Assembly: GCF_000447795.1 (NCBI RefSeq)
Contig: NZ_AUNI01000009.1
Location: 248,001 to 312,000, forward strand
Origin: Bacteriovorax sp. Seq25_V
GTDB lineage: Bacteria > Bdellovibrionota > Bacteriovoracia > Bacteriovoracales > Bacteriovoracaceae
Direction: 5' to 3'
DNA: 64,000 nucleotides
The translations under genes and the position numbers were made by a program. Of the stretch, positions 34,960 through 44,390 are shown piece by piece. Numbering within the stretch: the stretch's first letter is position 1; each line of letters opens with the position of its first letter. The notes under the pieces were generated by a model. The model had not been told where the DNA came from. It ran no database searches and saw only the letters and a program-made list of their open reading frames with translations.

Positions 34960-35651
34960 GATGTTTGAAGTGTTTTAGACCTGAAGATTTTTGTTTGTGC
35001 TCACATGTGCGAAAGTTTACTCCAAGGTCAAAAATCATCATTCTCATTCACCCAATGGAAGCCAAGCGCGAGAAGCTTGGCTCGGGCCGTATTACACGCG
35101 AAACACTCGAAAATAGTGAATTGATTATGGGGATCGATTTTACTGATGATAAGCGTGTAAATGAATTGCTTGCTGATGATCGTTATCTCCCTCTTGTTCT
35201 ATATCCTGGGGACGATTCAATTAGTGCTACGAATCCAACCAAAGAACAAAAAGAATTACTCTCAAATAAAATACCATTGATTTTTGCGATTGATGGCACT
35301 TGGCCGTGCGCTAAGAAAATGATGAAACTCTCATCGAATATAAATTCACTTCCAAGAATCTCGTTTGAAACAGATAGAGTTTCTGAATTTCTCATTAAGC
35401 ATCAGCCCCATGTAAAAGCTCTTTCTACAATCGAATCAATTCACGTCTTACTGGATGATCTTGACCGAAATGGTCTTGAAAACCTTGAAAGAAAACATGA
35501 TGCCCTGATTGATGTGTTTAAAAAGATGGTTCAGATGCAAATTGCCGTGGCGACTGACCCAAATAGACCAAGTTATCGCGGGCGTAAAATGTCTAAAGAT
35601 AGAACTTTACTGATCAGAGAAAAGAAGAACAGAAGCTTCATTTTAAAGTAA
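34941..35651 (+). CDS. DTW-domain tRNA-uridine aminocarboxypropyltransferase (TapT/YfiP-like)
   Basis: The N-terminus RCLKCFRPEDFCLCSHVRKF gives the zinc-binding C-x2-C ... C-x-C of DTW proteins. The signature Asp-Thr-Trp region reads AIDGTWPCAKKMM, i.e. D-G-T-W. RISFETDRVSEF and STIESIHVLLDDL complete the pattern. Members install acp3U in tRNA. The start is GTG 34941 or TTG 34956; the second gives an N-terminus closer to homologues. It overlaps the ArsC-like gene. Confidence 0.82.
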   Translation: MECKALRCLKCFRPEDFCLCSHVRKFTPRSKIIILIHPMEAKREKLGSGRITRETLENSELIMGIDFTDDKRVNELLADDRYLPLVLYPGDDSISATNPTKEQKELLSNKIPLIFAIDGTWPCAKKMMKLSSNINSLPRISFETDRVSEFLIKHQPHVKALSTIESIHVLLDDLDRNGLENLERKHDALIDVFKKMVQMQIAVATDPNRPSYRGRKMSKDRTLLIREKKNRSFILK

Positions 35652-35786
35652 ATTGCCACTTTTCTTGGCCATCCCACGCCTAAAGTAAGTATCTAAAATT
35701 ACTGACTTCGGCTAGAAATTCCCTGTTTTTTCGCTTTGCATATAAAGATACAATAAAATGTACTAAATACATTTAAGGATATCGTT

Positions 35787-37859
35787 ATGGAAAAGCTAAC
35801 AAAAATTTGGAAACAATTCATTATCACTCTCTCAAGTATCATGCTCTTGAATATGAGTTTTGTTTATAATGTTGAGGGACTGAAGTTTAGTTTTTCGAAC
35901 TCTGCTTATGCACAAGAATCAACGAATACAAAAGGTAGTACTGGGACAATTAATATGAGTGATGGAGGCGGAAACTTTCTCACTGACTCATCAACTGCAC
36001 TTCTAGTTTTCATCGCAACAGCAATTGTTATCTATAAACTAACTACAAGTTGTTCAGGTGGAACACCTTGGGATCTTTATGGAGCTGCACTTGGAGCAGG
36101 TATATTTATTGTCGGTGAATTAATGGCAATAATGCAATCTAAAGAAGAGCTCAGTAATAAAGCAATAGAATATAAGACTCGAGGAGAAGATGGACAGATT
36201 GATGATGAACAATATGCAGCTCTTTTAAAAGAAAAAGAGATGATGGATAGTATTTCTGAATCTGCTGAGAAGAGATCAAAGATGCAAAATGCTGCAGCTG
36301 TAGTATTTGCAGGGAGTGCGGCATTAGCTTTTTTTGCAGAAGTACAGAATCAAACTTTGACAGCTTCTTGTACAGCAGCAGCTTCTTCTAGCTTAACTTG
36401 TGCTCCGACAATTATCCCTCTTAATACAAAACAAGAGGTTGTTAAAAACGTTCCTCAACCGTCTGTTACAAAATATGGAGAGATAAAAGTTATATCAGCT
36501 GGAATTGCAGCAGGGGGAAAATCCTGTGTTGCTGAAGCCGAAGTGGCATTAGCTACTGCTGAAGCAGCAACTCCTGTATCGGCTGCAGTAGTAGCAGCAG
36601 CATATGCAGAGTTAACAAAGGCGCTTGGAGCAGAAACAGCATGTTCAATGAAGGTAGCTTGGGGAGAAAATAATGACGTTGCTTGTGTTCTAAGTACAAA
36701 TCCTCTGTTTGGCTCAAATGATAAAAACATGCCTGGAGAAGGAGACGTTAAGTCTTTTTACGCTAGTGTAATCGATATGATTATTCCAAAAGCTGAAGCC
36801 GCTGGAATGGGAGACCTGCTAAAGGGGATTGCCGGAGCGATTGCTGGATACTATATTGGACAGTCAACTATGATTAATTCACTTATAACAACGCCAAATC
36901 ATCGTGCTATTCTTTGGGGATCGCTTGCTGCTTATGGTTATATGGTTGCTAGTAATACGAAAGATACCGCAAAAACAGCAAAAGAAAATGCTGAAAAAAT
37001 TAATAAGATACTAAAGAAAATGGATCGTTCAAGAGCGAGTGTACAAATGAATACCAAACTAGCAGGTGCTTCTGCTGCTAATTTGGGTAGACAAATTAAT
37101 ATAGGTAGAAAAGCTCAGGAGCTAGGAACAACATTTCCTTGTTCAAATGGTTCAAGTAAAGATTCAAATGGTAATGTTGTATGTAATCCTGCACCATTCA
37201 CAACAAACTCAAGCTTTTCCGGCTCTGGAGGATTTCCATCTGCAGTGGCTCCATTGATGCAAGCTGCTGGGAGATTTGTTGGCTCTACTCAAGGTGGTAG
37301 TTCTGTAAGTGATGGTAGCATGGCGAATATTGATACGATTAATGGTCAACAATCTGCGATAAATGGGCTACTTGATAAAGCGAAGAAAAACTTAAACAAA
37401 ACACTTTTAAGCTCAGGGAAAAAACCAGTTGATTTCAATAAACAACAAAACCAAGTGATGAAAGGGTTAGCTAATGCGGTTAAGTCTGGACTGAATAAAT
37501 CAGGAACTACAGGACCAAGTTTACTTGCAAGAATGGGCTATGGACCACAATCTGAATCCGCAAATAAGAAAGAGACTGATGTTGCAGAGGCCGCTAAAGA
37601 AATTACAGCATCCGTAGATAAAAACTCAGGAAAAGGTCTTGAAGCAAAGAAACCAGGTTTTGATTTTGACTTCTCTGCTGGAAATACTGATGCAATTGTA
37701 GCAGCTAAGAACGAAGAGTTTGATGCTAATGCTGCTGCTGCAAATGCAGACGCTGAGATCAAGGATGATATTATTCAGGATAAGAGTGTTTCTATCTTTA
37801 AAGTAATTTCAATCCGTTATAAAAAATCTGGATTTAAAAGACTCCTAGATGAGCTGTAA
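35787..37859 (+). CDS. Large secreted/membrane protein of unknown function
   Basis: A 690-residue protein. Its signal peptide is long and unusual, with basic residues then FIITLSSIMLLNMSFVYNV and an A-Y-A site near residue 42. Hydrophobic segments follow (ALLVFIATAIVIYKL, LYGAALGAGIFIVGELMAIM, AAAVVFAGSAALAFFAEV). The middle is Ala/Cys-rich with disulfide-type cysteines; a later part has KINKILKKMDRSRASVQ, and the tail is Ala/Asp-rich. No known domain was seen. A Shine-Dalgarno TAAGGA precedes the ATG and a strong terminator follows at 37912. Confidence 0.65.
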   Translation: MEKLTKIWKQFIITLSSIMLLNMSFVYNVEGLKFSFSNSAYAQESTNTKGSTGTINMSDGGGNFLTDSSTALLVFIATAIVIYKLTTSCSGGTPWDLYGAALGAGIFIVGELMAIMQSKEELSNKAIEYKTRGEDGQIDDEQYAALLKEKEMMDSISESAEKRSKMQNAAAVVFAGSAALAFFAEVQNQTLTASCTAAASSSLTCAPTIIPLNTKQEVVKNVPQPSVTKYGEIKVISAGIAAGGKSCVAEAEVALATAEAATPVSAAVVAAAYAELTKALGAETACSMKVAWGENNDVACVLSTNPLFGSNDKNMPGEGDVKSFYASVIDMIIPKAEAAGMGDLLKGIAGAIAGYYIGQSTMINSLITTPNHRAILWGSLAAYGYMVASNTKDTAKTAKENAEKINKILKKMDRSRASVQMNTKLAGASAANLGRQINIGRKAQELGTTFPCSNGSSKDSNGNVVCNPAPFTTNSSFSGSGGFPSAVAPLMQAAGRFVGSTQGGSSVSDGSMANIDTINGQQSAINGLLDKAKKNLNKTLLSSGKKPVDFNKQQNQVMKGLANAVKSGLNKSGTTGPSLLARMGYGPQSESANKKETDVAEAAKEITASVDKNSGKGLEAKKPGFDFDFSAGNTDAIVAAKNEEFDANAAAANADAEIKDDIIQDKSVSIFKVISIRYKKSGFKRLLDEL

Positions 37860-37911
37860 AAAGTAAGTAAATTTTTCCAAAGTTTACATCTCTAAATAGA
37901 AAAATGTTATG

Positions 37912-37940
37912 CTCCCGGCTTAGATCGGGAGTTTTTTTTT
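37912..37940 (+). terminator. Strong intrinsic terminator overlapping the next gene's ribosome site
   Basis: CTCCCG (37912-37917), an 8-base loop, then CGGGAG (37926-37931), followed by nine T. It ends the 690-residue-protein gene. The GGGAG of the right arm is also the only ribosome-binding-like sequence for the TTG start at 37939. Confidence 0.85.
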
Positions 37941-38760
37941 GAAGCATTTATTTTTAATATTCTCTATAGTTTCGTCATCAGTTTTTGCTGTCAGATTACG
38001 TGTGGGTGATGCCAGAGAGCGTTTTGATGTTAATATAAAAAAGCTAAGCTTGATGAGTGATATTGAGAAGAAAATTATATTGGCGACGCTCAAAGTAAAT
38101 AACAAAAAGTCCAATTCAATCGGAACAGCTATCGTTTTGAAAAAAGAGGGACAGAATTTTTATTTCATTACAAATAATCATGTCATAAAAAATCAAGACG
38201 AATGTGATAAAGTAATACTAACAGCACTTGATCGGGATTATAGTCGAACAAATTTGAAGTGCGATAAAATAATAGAGACAAAGGCTAAGAGCGATAATCT
38301 TGATTATACAATTTTTACGATAAAAAATTCTGATAAGGTCAGCGAAATTTTTAGTGACCGTATTGTCGAAATTGCGGATAAGGATCCAGCTCCGGGGGAA
38401 CTTTTTATAACAGCAGGTTTTGGTAGTAAAAGCTTTAATGAGAGAAAATTTGATATCTCATTATCTAATGATAGTGACTGTAAGATGCTAGCTGGGCCAA
38501 TTGATTTAACCATTCAAGACTACAAAATGAATAATACCATTGCTCTTGGTTGTGATGTTTCTAGTGGAGATTCTGGATCGGGAGTTTTCTCAAGACAAAC
38601 AGGAAAGCTCGTTGCTATCTTTTTTGGTGCCGCTAAGATTAGTCGTAAAAATAAAGAACTCACATCAGCAGAGATTGAACAAAATATTGGTGATAATAAT
38701 TATGTGAGAAACTGGAGTGCGTCTTCGTGGGCGACTCAGTTGACGAATTTAAATCCATGA
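37939..38760 (+). CDS. Secreted trypsin-like serine protease (S1 family)
   Basis: A short signal peptide (HLFLIFSIVSSSVFA) leads a chymotrypsin fold of about 250 residues. The triad is present: His in FITNNHVIKN, Asp in SDNLDYTIFTI and Ser in SSGDSGSGVFSR. Cys residues may form disulfides near the Ser and in the middle. The start must be TTG 37939, because the signal peptide begins there; it sits in the U-tract of the preceding terminator with GGGAG 7 bases upstream. It is probably read through from, or separate from, the large secreted protein upstream. In a predator it could act on prey, by inference. Confidence 0.82.
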   Translation: MKHLFLIFSIVSSSVFAVRLRVGDARERFDVNIKKLSLMSDIEKKIILATLKVNNKKSNSIGTAIVLKKEGQNFYFITNNHVIKNQDECDKVILTALDRDYSRTNLKCDKIIETKAKSDNLDYTIFTIKNSDKVSEIFSDRIVEIADKDPAPGELFITAGFGSKSFNERKFDISLSNDSDCKMLAGPIDLTIQDYKMNNTIALGCDVSSGDSGSGVFSRQTGKLVAIFFGAAKISRKNKELTSAEIEQNIGDNNYVRNWSASSWATQLTNLNP

Positions 38761-38796
38761 CCCCAGAGGAAGCTAGGGCCATGGAATAAACCAGGT

Positions 38797-39156
38797 TTAG
38801 ATGTCGATCTTTTTCAGCCTGTCAGTGATACCAATGTTCTTATCACTACCATCCGGACAATCAACACTCTCGTATTTAAAAAGCTTTGTATTATCAAAGT
38901 GATCAAAATTTTTGACCCCCTGATAAAACCAAGAATTATTATGCCAAAAAGAAACTTTTAGTTTTGGAGAGTCATCTTCAAATTTCTTTATTTCATCAAG
39001 CTTATAAATCGAAATAGGACTCGTATCAATACTTGCATAGCTGCGATTAATTTCTTTAATACAGCTATTGGCCATAAAAGTTGGCCTGTACATCTTCGAG
39101 TTATCACATGAATATAAAGTCAAAGTAACCCCAAAAAATGTAAAAACATTTCTCAT
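38797..39156 (-). CDS. Small lipoprotein of unknown function
   Basis: The best start is one of three tandem ATGs at 39156-39162, with AGG just upstream. It yields MRNVFTFFGVTLTLYSC, a lipoprotein signal with Cys at about residue 17. The mature ~100 residues include KVSFWHNNSWFYQGV and two Cys (one in SCIKE). A longer start at 39234 would add a polar N-terminus and hide the lipobox. No homology was recognised. Confidence 0.5.
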   Translation of the reverse strand: MRNVFTFFGVTLTLYSCDNSKMYRPTFMANSCIKEINRSYASIDTSPISIYKLDEIKKFEDDSPKLKVSFWHNNSWFYQGVKNFDHFDNTKLFKYESVDCPDGSDKNIGITDRLKKIDI

Positions 39157-39306
39157 CATCATACCTATCTGTTGTGATTGTTTATCCTTAAGCTGGATAA
39201 TATCTTTATCGGAAGCAGTGTGGGATTTGTTCAATGTAAAATTTTGATATCAAAAGCAATAATCTAGCTAATTTTTAAATTAAGGTAAATGTAAGTGATT
39301 GAAAAA

Positions 39307-39383
<77 letters not shown>

Positions 39384-39405
39384 AAGGATATGATTAAGTT
39401 CAGTT

Positions 39406-39434
39406 AAAGTAATGGAATGATGCTCGTTTGTCAA
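39406..39434 (-). promoter_or_regulatory. Promoter for tRNA-Arg
   Basis: On the minus strand TTGACA (39429-39434) lies 17 bases from TACTTT (39406-39411), 22 bases before the tRNA 5' end. The -35 is perfect, the -10 is weak. Confidence 0.55.
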
Positions 39435-39472
39435 TGCTTCTCATAATTTATTCATGCTAAAAAAAAAAAATC

Positions 39473-40801
39473 ATGCTATGGTGGGCCATGTTATTAAAAA
39501 TATTCACGCCTAAAGACCTCTCAGATCTAAAAAATATATTGAGTCATAGCTCTGAATTATTACCGTTTGGTTCTGGTACCTCAACCGTGATTCCATTTTC
39601 ACATAAAGAAGTAATTGCTAGCGCTGGCGTGAAGGCCATGGTTGATCTTAGCTGTATGCCAAAAGCAATGAATCTTCTTTCTGATGAAATTGTTGAAGTC
39701 GTAGGAGCGGTTAGTTGGCAGGAACTAAGAGAGTTTTTAAATGTCCAAGGATTAGAAGTTGGGTGTTGGCCAACAGATCAAAGCGCATTAGTTCTATCTG
39801 GTCTTGCAACATCTGCAACAGGTGAGCGCTGCTTTAGCCGTGGGACACTTAGAGATCATTGTACTGAGATAACTTATTTAGATGGAGAAGGAAGTATCCA
39901 GACCCTATCTAATAATAGGCTTATTGATAGTGAGCTTGAAGCTTATCAAAATGCATATAAAGAAAAATATCTTGAGTTTAAAAATGCACCTTTTCCAAGA
40001 TTAGAAAAAGAGACTGATCTAATGATTGGAACTGAAGGGCAACTAGGAATAATTCTAAGCGCAAAGCTTAAGATCTTTAAGCTTTTAAAGACCAGCTTTA
40101 TACTTATTCCTTTTGAGTCTTTCTTAGATACAGATCTTTCTCAATATGAGCCGTTGATAAAATTCTCCAAATCAAATAAGGATAAAATTCTTTCATTTGA
40201 GTTTCTCGATAAAAACTCGGTACGCTTCTCAGAAGATAGTTCTCTTTCTGAGAGTGATTATCTGATTTTTGAAATAGTAGAAAGTGATATTGAGACGATG
40301 CTTGAAAGTCTTTCCTCTAAATTTTCTTTTCTCAACTTAGAAAGTGCACTTGTCCTTGAAGAATCGAAGTTCCACGCTCTTCGTGTGAAAATTCCTCGAA
40401 AGGTAAATGAGTATCTTTCAACTTCAAATATCATTAAAATTGGAACAGATGCCCAAGTGAAGCGAGAAGACTTTGCAAAACTTATGAGTTTGTATCGTGA
40501 GTTTGCGCACAAAGGTATTAATTACGTTCTATTTGGCCATATTGGAGATTGCCACTTACACTTTAATTTTTTACCGAACTCCTCTCATGATCAGTTGGCA
40601 AATGGTCTAATTGAAGAATTCTATGCTAATATAAAGAATATTGGTGGCTCTCCTTTTGCTGAACACGGCATTGGATTGATTAAGAAAAAATTTATAAAAG
40701 AATTTCACGGACCAATGATTGTGAAAACTTTTGAATATCTTAAACAGAAGTATGATCCGAAAAATAAATTCTTTTCAAAAGGTTTTATGAAGCATGAGTA
40801 G
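39473..40801 (+). CDS. FAD-linked oxidoreductase (GlcD/D-lactate dehydrogenase-like)
   Basis: A 442-residue vanillyl-alcohol-oxidase-type flavoprotein. The PCMH FAD-binding domain shows FGSGTSTVI and a VGAVSWQELREFLNVQGLEV region, with GTEGQLGIILSAKLKI closing it. The C-terminal substrate cap contains NYVLFGHIGDCHLHFNFLP (the conserved G-H-x-G-D-x-N/C-L-H) and FAEHGIGLIKKKF. Substrate is probably a 2-hydroxyacid. The start is ATG 39473 or ATG 39488; a G-rich stretch lies before the second. It overlaps rsgA by 8 bp. Confidence 0.85.
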   Translation: MLWWAMLLKIFTPKDLSDLKNILSHSSELLPFGSGTSTVIPFSHKEVIASAGVKAMVDLSCMPKAMNLLSDEIVEVVGAVSWQELREFLNVQGLEVGCWPTDQSALVLSGLATSATGERCFSRGTLRDHCTEITYLDGEGSIQTLSNNRLIDSELEAYQNAYKEKYLEFKNAPFPRLEKETDLMIGTEGQLGIILSAKLKIFKLLKTSFILIPFESFLDTDLSQYEPLIKFSKSNKDKILSFEFLDKNSVRFSEDSSLSESDYLIFEIVESDIETMLESLSSKFSFLNLESALVLEESKFHALRVKIPRKVNEYLSTSNIIKIGTDAQVKREDFAKLMSLYREFAHKGINYVLFGHIGDCHLHFNFLPNSSHDQLANGLIEEFYANIKNIGGSPFAEHGIGLIKKKFIKEFHGPMIVKTFEYLKQKYDPKNKFFSKGFMKHE

Positions 40802-41762
40802 CGAATTAATTAAAGCTCGAATTATTAGATCTCATCAACGAGAGTTTGATTGTAAGATCGAAACAGACAAGAGGATTGTTAAGGCAACTGCTCTTGGGAA
40901 TTTATTAAAACACGGTGATACCGTTGTTGTAGGAGATTACGTATTGCTTGAAGAAAGTGATGCCGGTGATCTTATTATTAAAGAAGTGTTAGAAAGATCA
41001 AATGAGATTTATCGTATCCTTGTTCGTGAATCAAAGAAGAAAGTTACTGCCGCAAATTGTAATTATCTTGTAATTCTAAACTCTGTTGCCAAGCCAAAAT
41101 ATAAACGAGGAATTGTTGATCGCTTTCTCGTGCGAGCTTACCAGTGGGGACTTACTCCTCTTGTCGTATTTAATAAGATGGATAAGTACGATGAAGATGA
41201 ATTCGATATTAACTTTGAAGTAGAACGTCTAAAAGATCTTGGTGTTGAGTGTTTTGAAATTTCGGCCCTGGAACAATCATATGAGAAGCGATTTCTTGAT
41301 AAAGGAATAAAAGAATTTAAGGAAGTACTCAAGGGGAAGACTTCTCTCTTCGTTGGCCAATCTGGGGTTGGAAAAAGTCAGACTATTACAAAGTTATCTG
41401 ATGGTGACGTGGTTTTAAAAACTAAGGCCGTTGGAAAAGCAGGGAAGGGGTCGCACACAACAACTTGGTCGGAGATCGTTGATTGTGGTGACTTTGATCT
41501 TATTGATTCTCCAGGAATTCGTTCCTTCTCACTAGATGATATCGACCCCGAAGAATTAATTGAGTATTTTCCTGATATTCATGAACTCAGTACTAAATGT
41601 GAGTACTCAACTTGTACTCATCTTCCAGATAATAAAGGATGTGTTTTTTATATTGGAGAGCTTGAAGAGAGTGATCTTGTTCACTCAAGGCTTGAGAGTT
41701 TTCTATTCTTAAAAGATGAGATTTCTTCGACTCCTTTCTGGCAAAAGAAAGCCAAGTACTAG
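40794..41762 (+). CDS. rsgA: Ribosome small-subunit-dependent GTPase RsgA (YjeQ)
   Basis: Circularly permuted GTPase in 30S subunit maturation. An N-terminal OB fold is followed by the G4 motif VVFNKMDKYD, then G1 SLFVGQSGVGKSQ, a HTTTW switch and G3 LIDSPGIRSFSL. The C-terminal zinc site is CEYSTCTHLPDNKGC. The order G4-G1-G3 is diagnostic. The length of 322 residues is normal. Confidence 0.94.
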   Translation: MSSELIKARIIRSHQREFDCKIETDKRIVKATALGNLLKHGDTVVVGDYVLLEESDAGDLIIKEVLERSNEIYRILVRESKKKVTAANCNYLVILNSVAKPKYKRGIVDRFLVRAYQWGLTPLVVFNKMDKYDEDEFDINFEVERLKDLGVECFEISALEQSYEKRFLDKGIKEFKEVLKGKTSLFVGQSGVGKSQTITKLSDGDVVLKTKAVGKAGKGSHTTTWSEIVDCGDFDLIDSPGIRSFSLDDIDPEELIEYFPDIHELSTKCEYSTCTHLPDNKGCVFYIGELEESDLVHSRLESFLFLKDEISSTPFWQKKAKY

Positions 41763-41876
41763 TAATTACTAGAGGAGAAGTCTTTTCCCCTAGATCATTT
41801 TCCCTATTTTTTCCTAAGAAATTGGCTCAATTCTTCGATAAGTCCCATGAAGAATTTAAGCCTATGAGGAGCGAAA

Positions 41877-42338
41877 ATGTCAGATGGTAAGGTAATTAGC
41901 TTTAAAGCAAAAAGAGAAGAAAATATCGAAAAGAAGAGAAGATCTTTTGAAAGGGTTGTATTTCAAAACCTTCTTGGAGCATATAGCGTTATCGACGCAG
42001 ACAGTACTGTTTATCCTGTAACTCTTGTCGACATCTCTCATGACGGTTGTCTTTTCCAAATACCATGGAGCCCAACATCGGATAAGAAGCTAGCAATTGG
42101 CTCTGAAATGAAGATGAGAATGTATTTTACAAAGAAATCATATATTCCAGTAATCCTAAAGATTCGTTATGGTAATGAATTTCAAGGAGATGATGGACAG
42201 ACATATATGCACTATGGCTGTGAATTTGATAAGTCGATGTCGTCTTTCAAGGCGATGGAAGAGTTCATTAGCTTCATGTATTCATTTGCTGAGCATTCAG
42301 TGATTGATCATGGTGACGCAAGAAGCTATTTTATTTAG
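41877..42338 (+). CDS. Small PilZ-domain protein
   Basis: A 153-residue protein with a PilZ domain. The basic motif KKRRSFERVVF and DISHDGCLFQIPW (D-x-S-x-x-G) are followed by MHYGCEFD (the G-x-x-F end). Likely a c-di-GMP receptor and the second PilZ protein in this window. AGGAG lies 8 bases upstream of ATG 41877. It is monocistronic, ending in a terminator at 42350. Confidence 0.75.
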   Translation: MSDGKVISFKAKREENIEKKRRSFERVVFQNLLGAYSVIDADSTVYPVTLVDISHDGCLFQIPWSPTSDKKLAIGSEMKMRMYFTKKSYIPVILKIRYGNEFQGDDGQTYMHYGCEFDKSMSSFKAMEEFISFMYSFAEHSVIDHGDARSYFI

Positions 42339-42349
42339 TTTTCTATATG

Positions 42350-42378
42350 AATCCCCTTGTTAAAAGGGGATTTTCTTT
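42350..42378 (+). terminator. Intrinsic terminator after the small PilZ gene
   Basis: AATCCCCTT (42350-42358), loop GTTAA, AAGGGGATT (42364-42372), then TTCTTTT. Confidence 0.85.
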
Positions 42379-42410
42379 TCTACATATTAATTCCGTGTTA
42401 AAAAATAAAG

Positions 42411-43637
42411 ATGAAAATTGCAATTATTGGAAATGGAGCGTTAGCGCTTGAGTGTGCATCTTACTTCTATGAGTTAGGGGCCGATATACGTTTATTTAAA
42501 AAAAATAGCGGTATCGACAATCTTCTCTACTCTGGAGTACATGATGAAAATTATCAGGCCCTTTATACTTCATGGTCTAATATTGATACTCCGAAGGAAA
42601 ATTCAAAAGAAAGTTATCTTACATATCTTGAAAAGCTAGAAGCTTCTCTGCTTTCTCTTAACGTCATCAAATATGGTGATGTAAAAAGAATTCATAAAAG
42701 AGTTCTTCGTCCAGGAGTTATGCCAGCGGATGGAAAGTCGCGTTTGGTAGATCTTTTTCGCGTTGTTTTTAAAATTGATGCGACTAAAGAAATTGAAAGG
42801 CAGCGCCTTGAGAACACAGAGATCTTTGAAAAACTTGGAAATGAGGTTTTGGAGTCTTTAAAGAACTCTATTGAATCATATGAAGACTTTGATCTTGTAA
42901 TTAATGCTACTGGATACTACCACACTCCTTTACCAATGGGGCCAGGGGATGATTACGCAATCAATGAGATCGAAGTATCAAAAGATAATAGTAATGTTTT
43001 TTATGGCCTGGTTAAAAAAGAAGACCTTGAAGATGCCAGAGTAATTACTCTTGTTGGAGATGATTTATTAAGCTTAATCAATCTTGAAGTAATTAGTGAA
43101 CTATTTAAAGAAAAAGAAAATCTTCGTCTGCAAATTGTTTGCGAAAGTTCAAATCCATTTTTTGATCGCGATAGAAAGTCTATCAACTCAAGAATATCAA
43201 ACTTTCATAATCTAATACAATTTAATCAAAATGAGTTTGATCGCCTAATTAAAGAATTCGAAGTGAAGATAAATGAGTGGAAGGCTTTAGATGATCATGT
43301 TAGAGCAAAAAAGCCTCGTCCTGCAGAGCCTGCGAGTCGTTTAACGATCTTTAATGGAGCTACTGTGAGTGCTGTGGATAAACTTCTCGATCAAAATGGT
43401 CTTTTTCTCACGATTGAAGGCTCGGAGCTACTAAGTACAAGAGAGCAACTTAAGACAATTGGTACAGATAAAATTATCGTCTCTCAAGGTGTTGCAAGAC
43501 AAGATGAATTCGAGAAACTAGTTATCGATGAAGTAGGATATTTTAGAATAAAAAATGAATCGCTAGCAGAAGGTCTTTCTGAATTTAAAAATATTGAAAA
43601 TGATATGATGAAATTCTTTTCTAGGGCGGAGGATTAG
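42411..43637 (+). CDS. Rossmann-fold (FAD/NAD(P)-binding) protein, possible oxidoreductase
   Basis: The N-terminus MKIAIIGNGALALECASYFYELGADI is a dinucleotide-binding fold (G-x-G-x-x-A/x-E), here read as IIGNGALALECA. VINATGYYHTPLP resembles the second conserved motif (A-T-G-x) of flavin monooxygenase/thioredoxin reductase-like proteins. ITLVGDDLLSLINLEV may be a second nucleotide site. The 408-residue length and long insertions do not match a family I know. It overlaps the lipoprotein gene by one base. Confidence 0.65.
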   Translation: MKIAIIGNGALALECASYFYELGADIRLFKKNSGIDNLLYSGVHDENYQALYTSWSNIDTPKENSKESYLTYLEKLEASLLSLNVIKYGDVKRIHKRVLRPGVMPADGKSRLVDLFRVVFKIDATKEIERQRLENTEIFEKLGNEVLESLKNSIESYEDFDLVINATGYYHTPLPMGPGDDYAINEIEVSKDNSNVFYGLVKKEDLEDARVITLVGDDLLSLINLEVISELFKEKENLRLQIVCESSNPFFDRDRKSINSRISNFHNLIQFNQNEFDRLIKEFEVKINEWKALDDHVRAKKPRPAEPASRLTIFNGATVSAVDKLLDQNGLFLTIEGSELLSTREQLKTIGTDKIIVSQGVARQDEFEKLVIDEVGYFRIKNESLAEGLSEFKNIENDMMKFFSRAED

Positions 43638-44377
43638 TGAAGTATATTATACTTGCTCTTTTACTTCTAGCCGGATGTGCGACACCCGAAGAACAAAAGT
43701 TTGTAAGAGTCGATGTGGATTCATACTATCGCCAAAATGGAGTAGTAAAATATTTCTTAGGAGTCCTTCCTCGTTGGTCGAATACGTCAAGTGCTGCAAA
43801 CTGTACAAGAGAGCATAGTGTAAATTATTTTGATTTTAATTCAGTAGGACAAAGTTTTTCTCTAAACTATGAACAAATCGCCGCTTTTCAATATCTCTAT
43901 GATAGCGAGTACTCGCAAGCTATTGCAAAGTCTGCAGGACGCGCTTTAACGTTAAAAGAAGAAGAGTCCCTATTTTTTGCAAGTCTTGATAAGATTAAGT
44001 CAGGTCAGAGATTGTTTAAGGTTCCAAGCTTTAATACTGTTAATGTCATTTGGGTTGATGATTTTAAGTCTACGGATAAATTAGGAGAGTTACTGAGTTC
44101 CTCTATTTTAAATAGTGGTCGTCCAGTTCTTCTTTCAATGTGTAAGACACGTTCTGAATTGAGAGAGTATTTTAGAAAAGAAAAAATAAATATTGAAGGG
44201 ATGAGAATTCTAACTTTTGAAAGCTTTAGTTACTTTTCTTCTGATCTTGTGCTTCAAGCAAGAGAAAGTATTGATCTTAATAAAGTCTTAGGTAATAAGA
44301 AGGTAAACTTTTATACAAGTAGAAGTAAAGTTCCAGAGAATATCCAAGGTAAAGTAACACTAAGAATATATAAATAA
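43637..44377 (+). CDS. Lipoprotein of unknown function
   Basis: The first base overlaps the TAG stop of the preceding gene, with a GTG start and GGAGG six bases upstream. The lipobox is LLLAGC at about residue 14. The mature part, ~230 residues, has no recognised domain; a Cys in NCTREHSVN and one in LSMCKTRSEL may pair. The tail ends in KVTLRIYK. It is cotranscribed with the Rossmann protein and, after 13 bp, with the cyclophilin. Confidence 0.6.
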   Translation: MKYIILALLLLAGCATPEEQKFVRVDVDSYYRQNGVVKYFLGVLPRWSNTSSAANCTREHSVNYFDFNSVGQSFSLNYEQIAAFQYLYDSEYSQAIAKSAGRALTLKEEESLFFASLDKIKSGQRLFKVPSFNTVNVIWVDDFKSTDKLGELLSSSILNSGRPVLLSMCKTRSELREYFRKEKINIEGMRILTFESFSYFSSDLVLQARESIDLNKVLGNKKVNFYTSRSKVPENIQGKVTLRIYK

Positions 44378-44390
44378 ATACGGAGGAATT

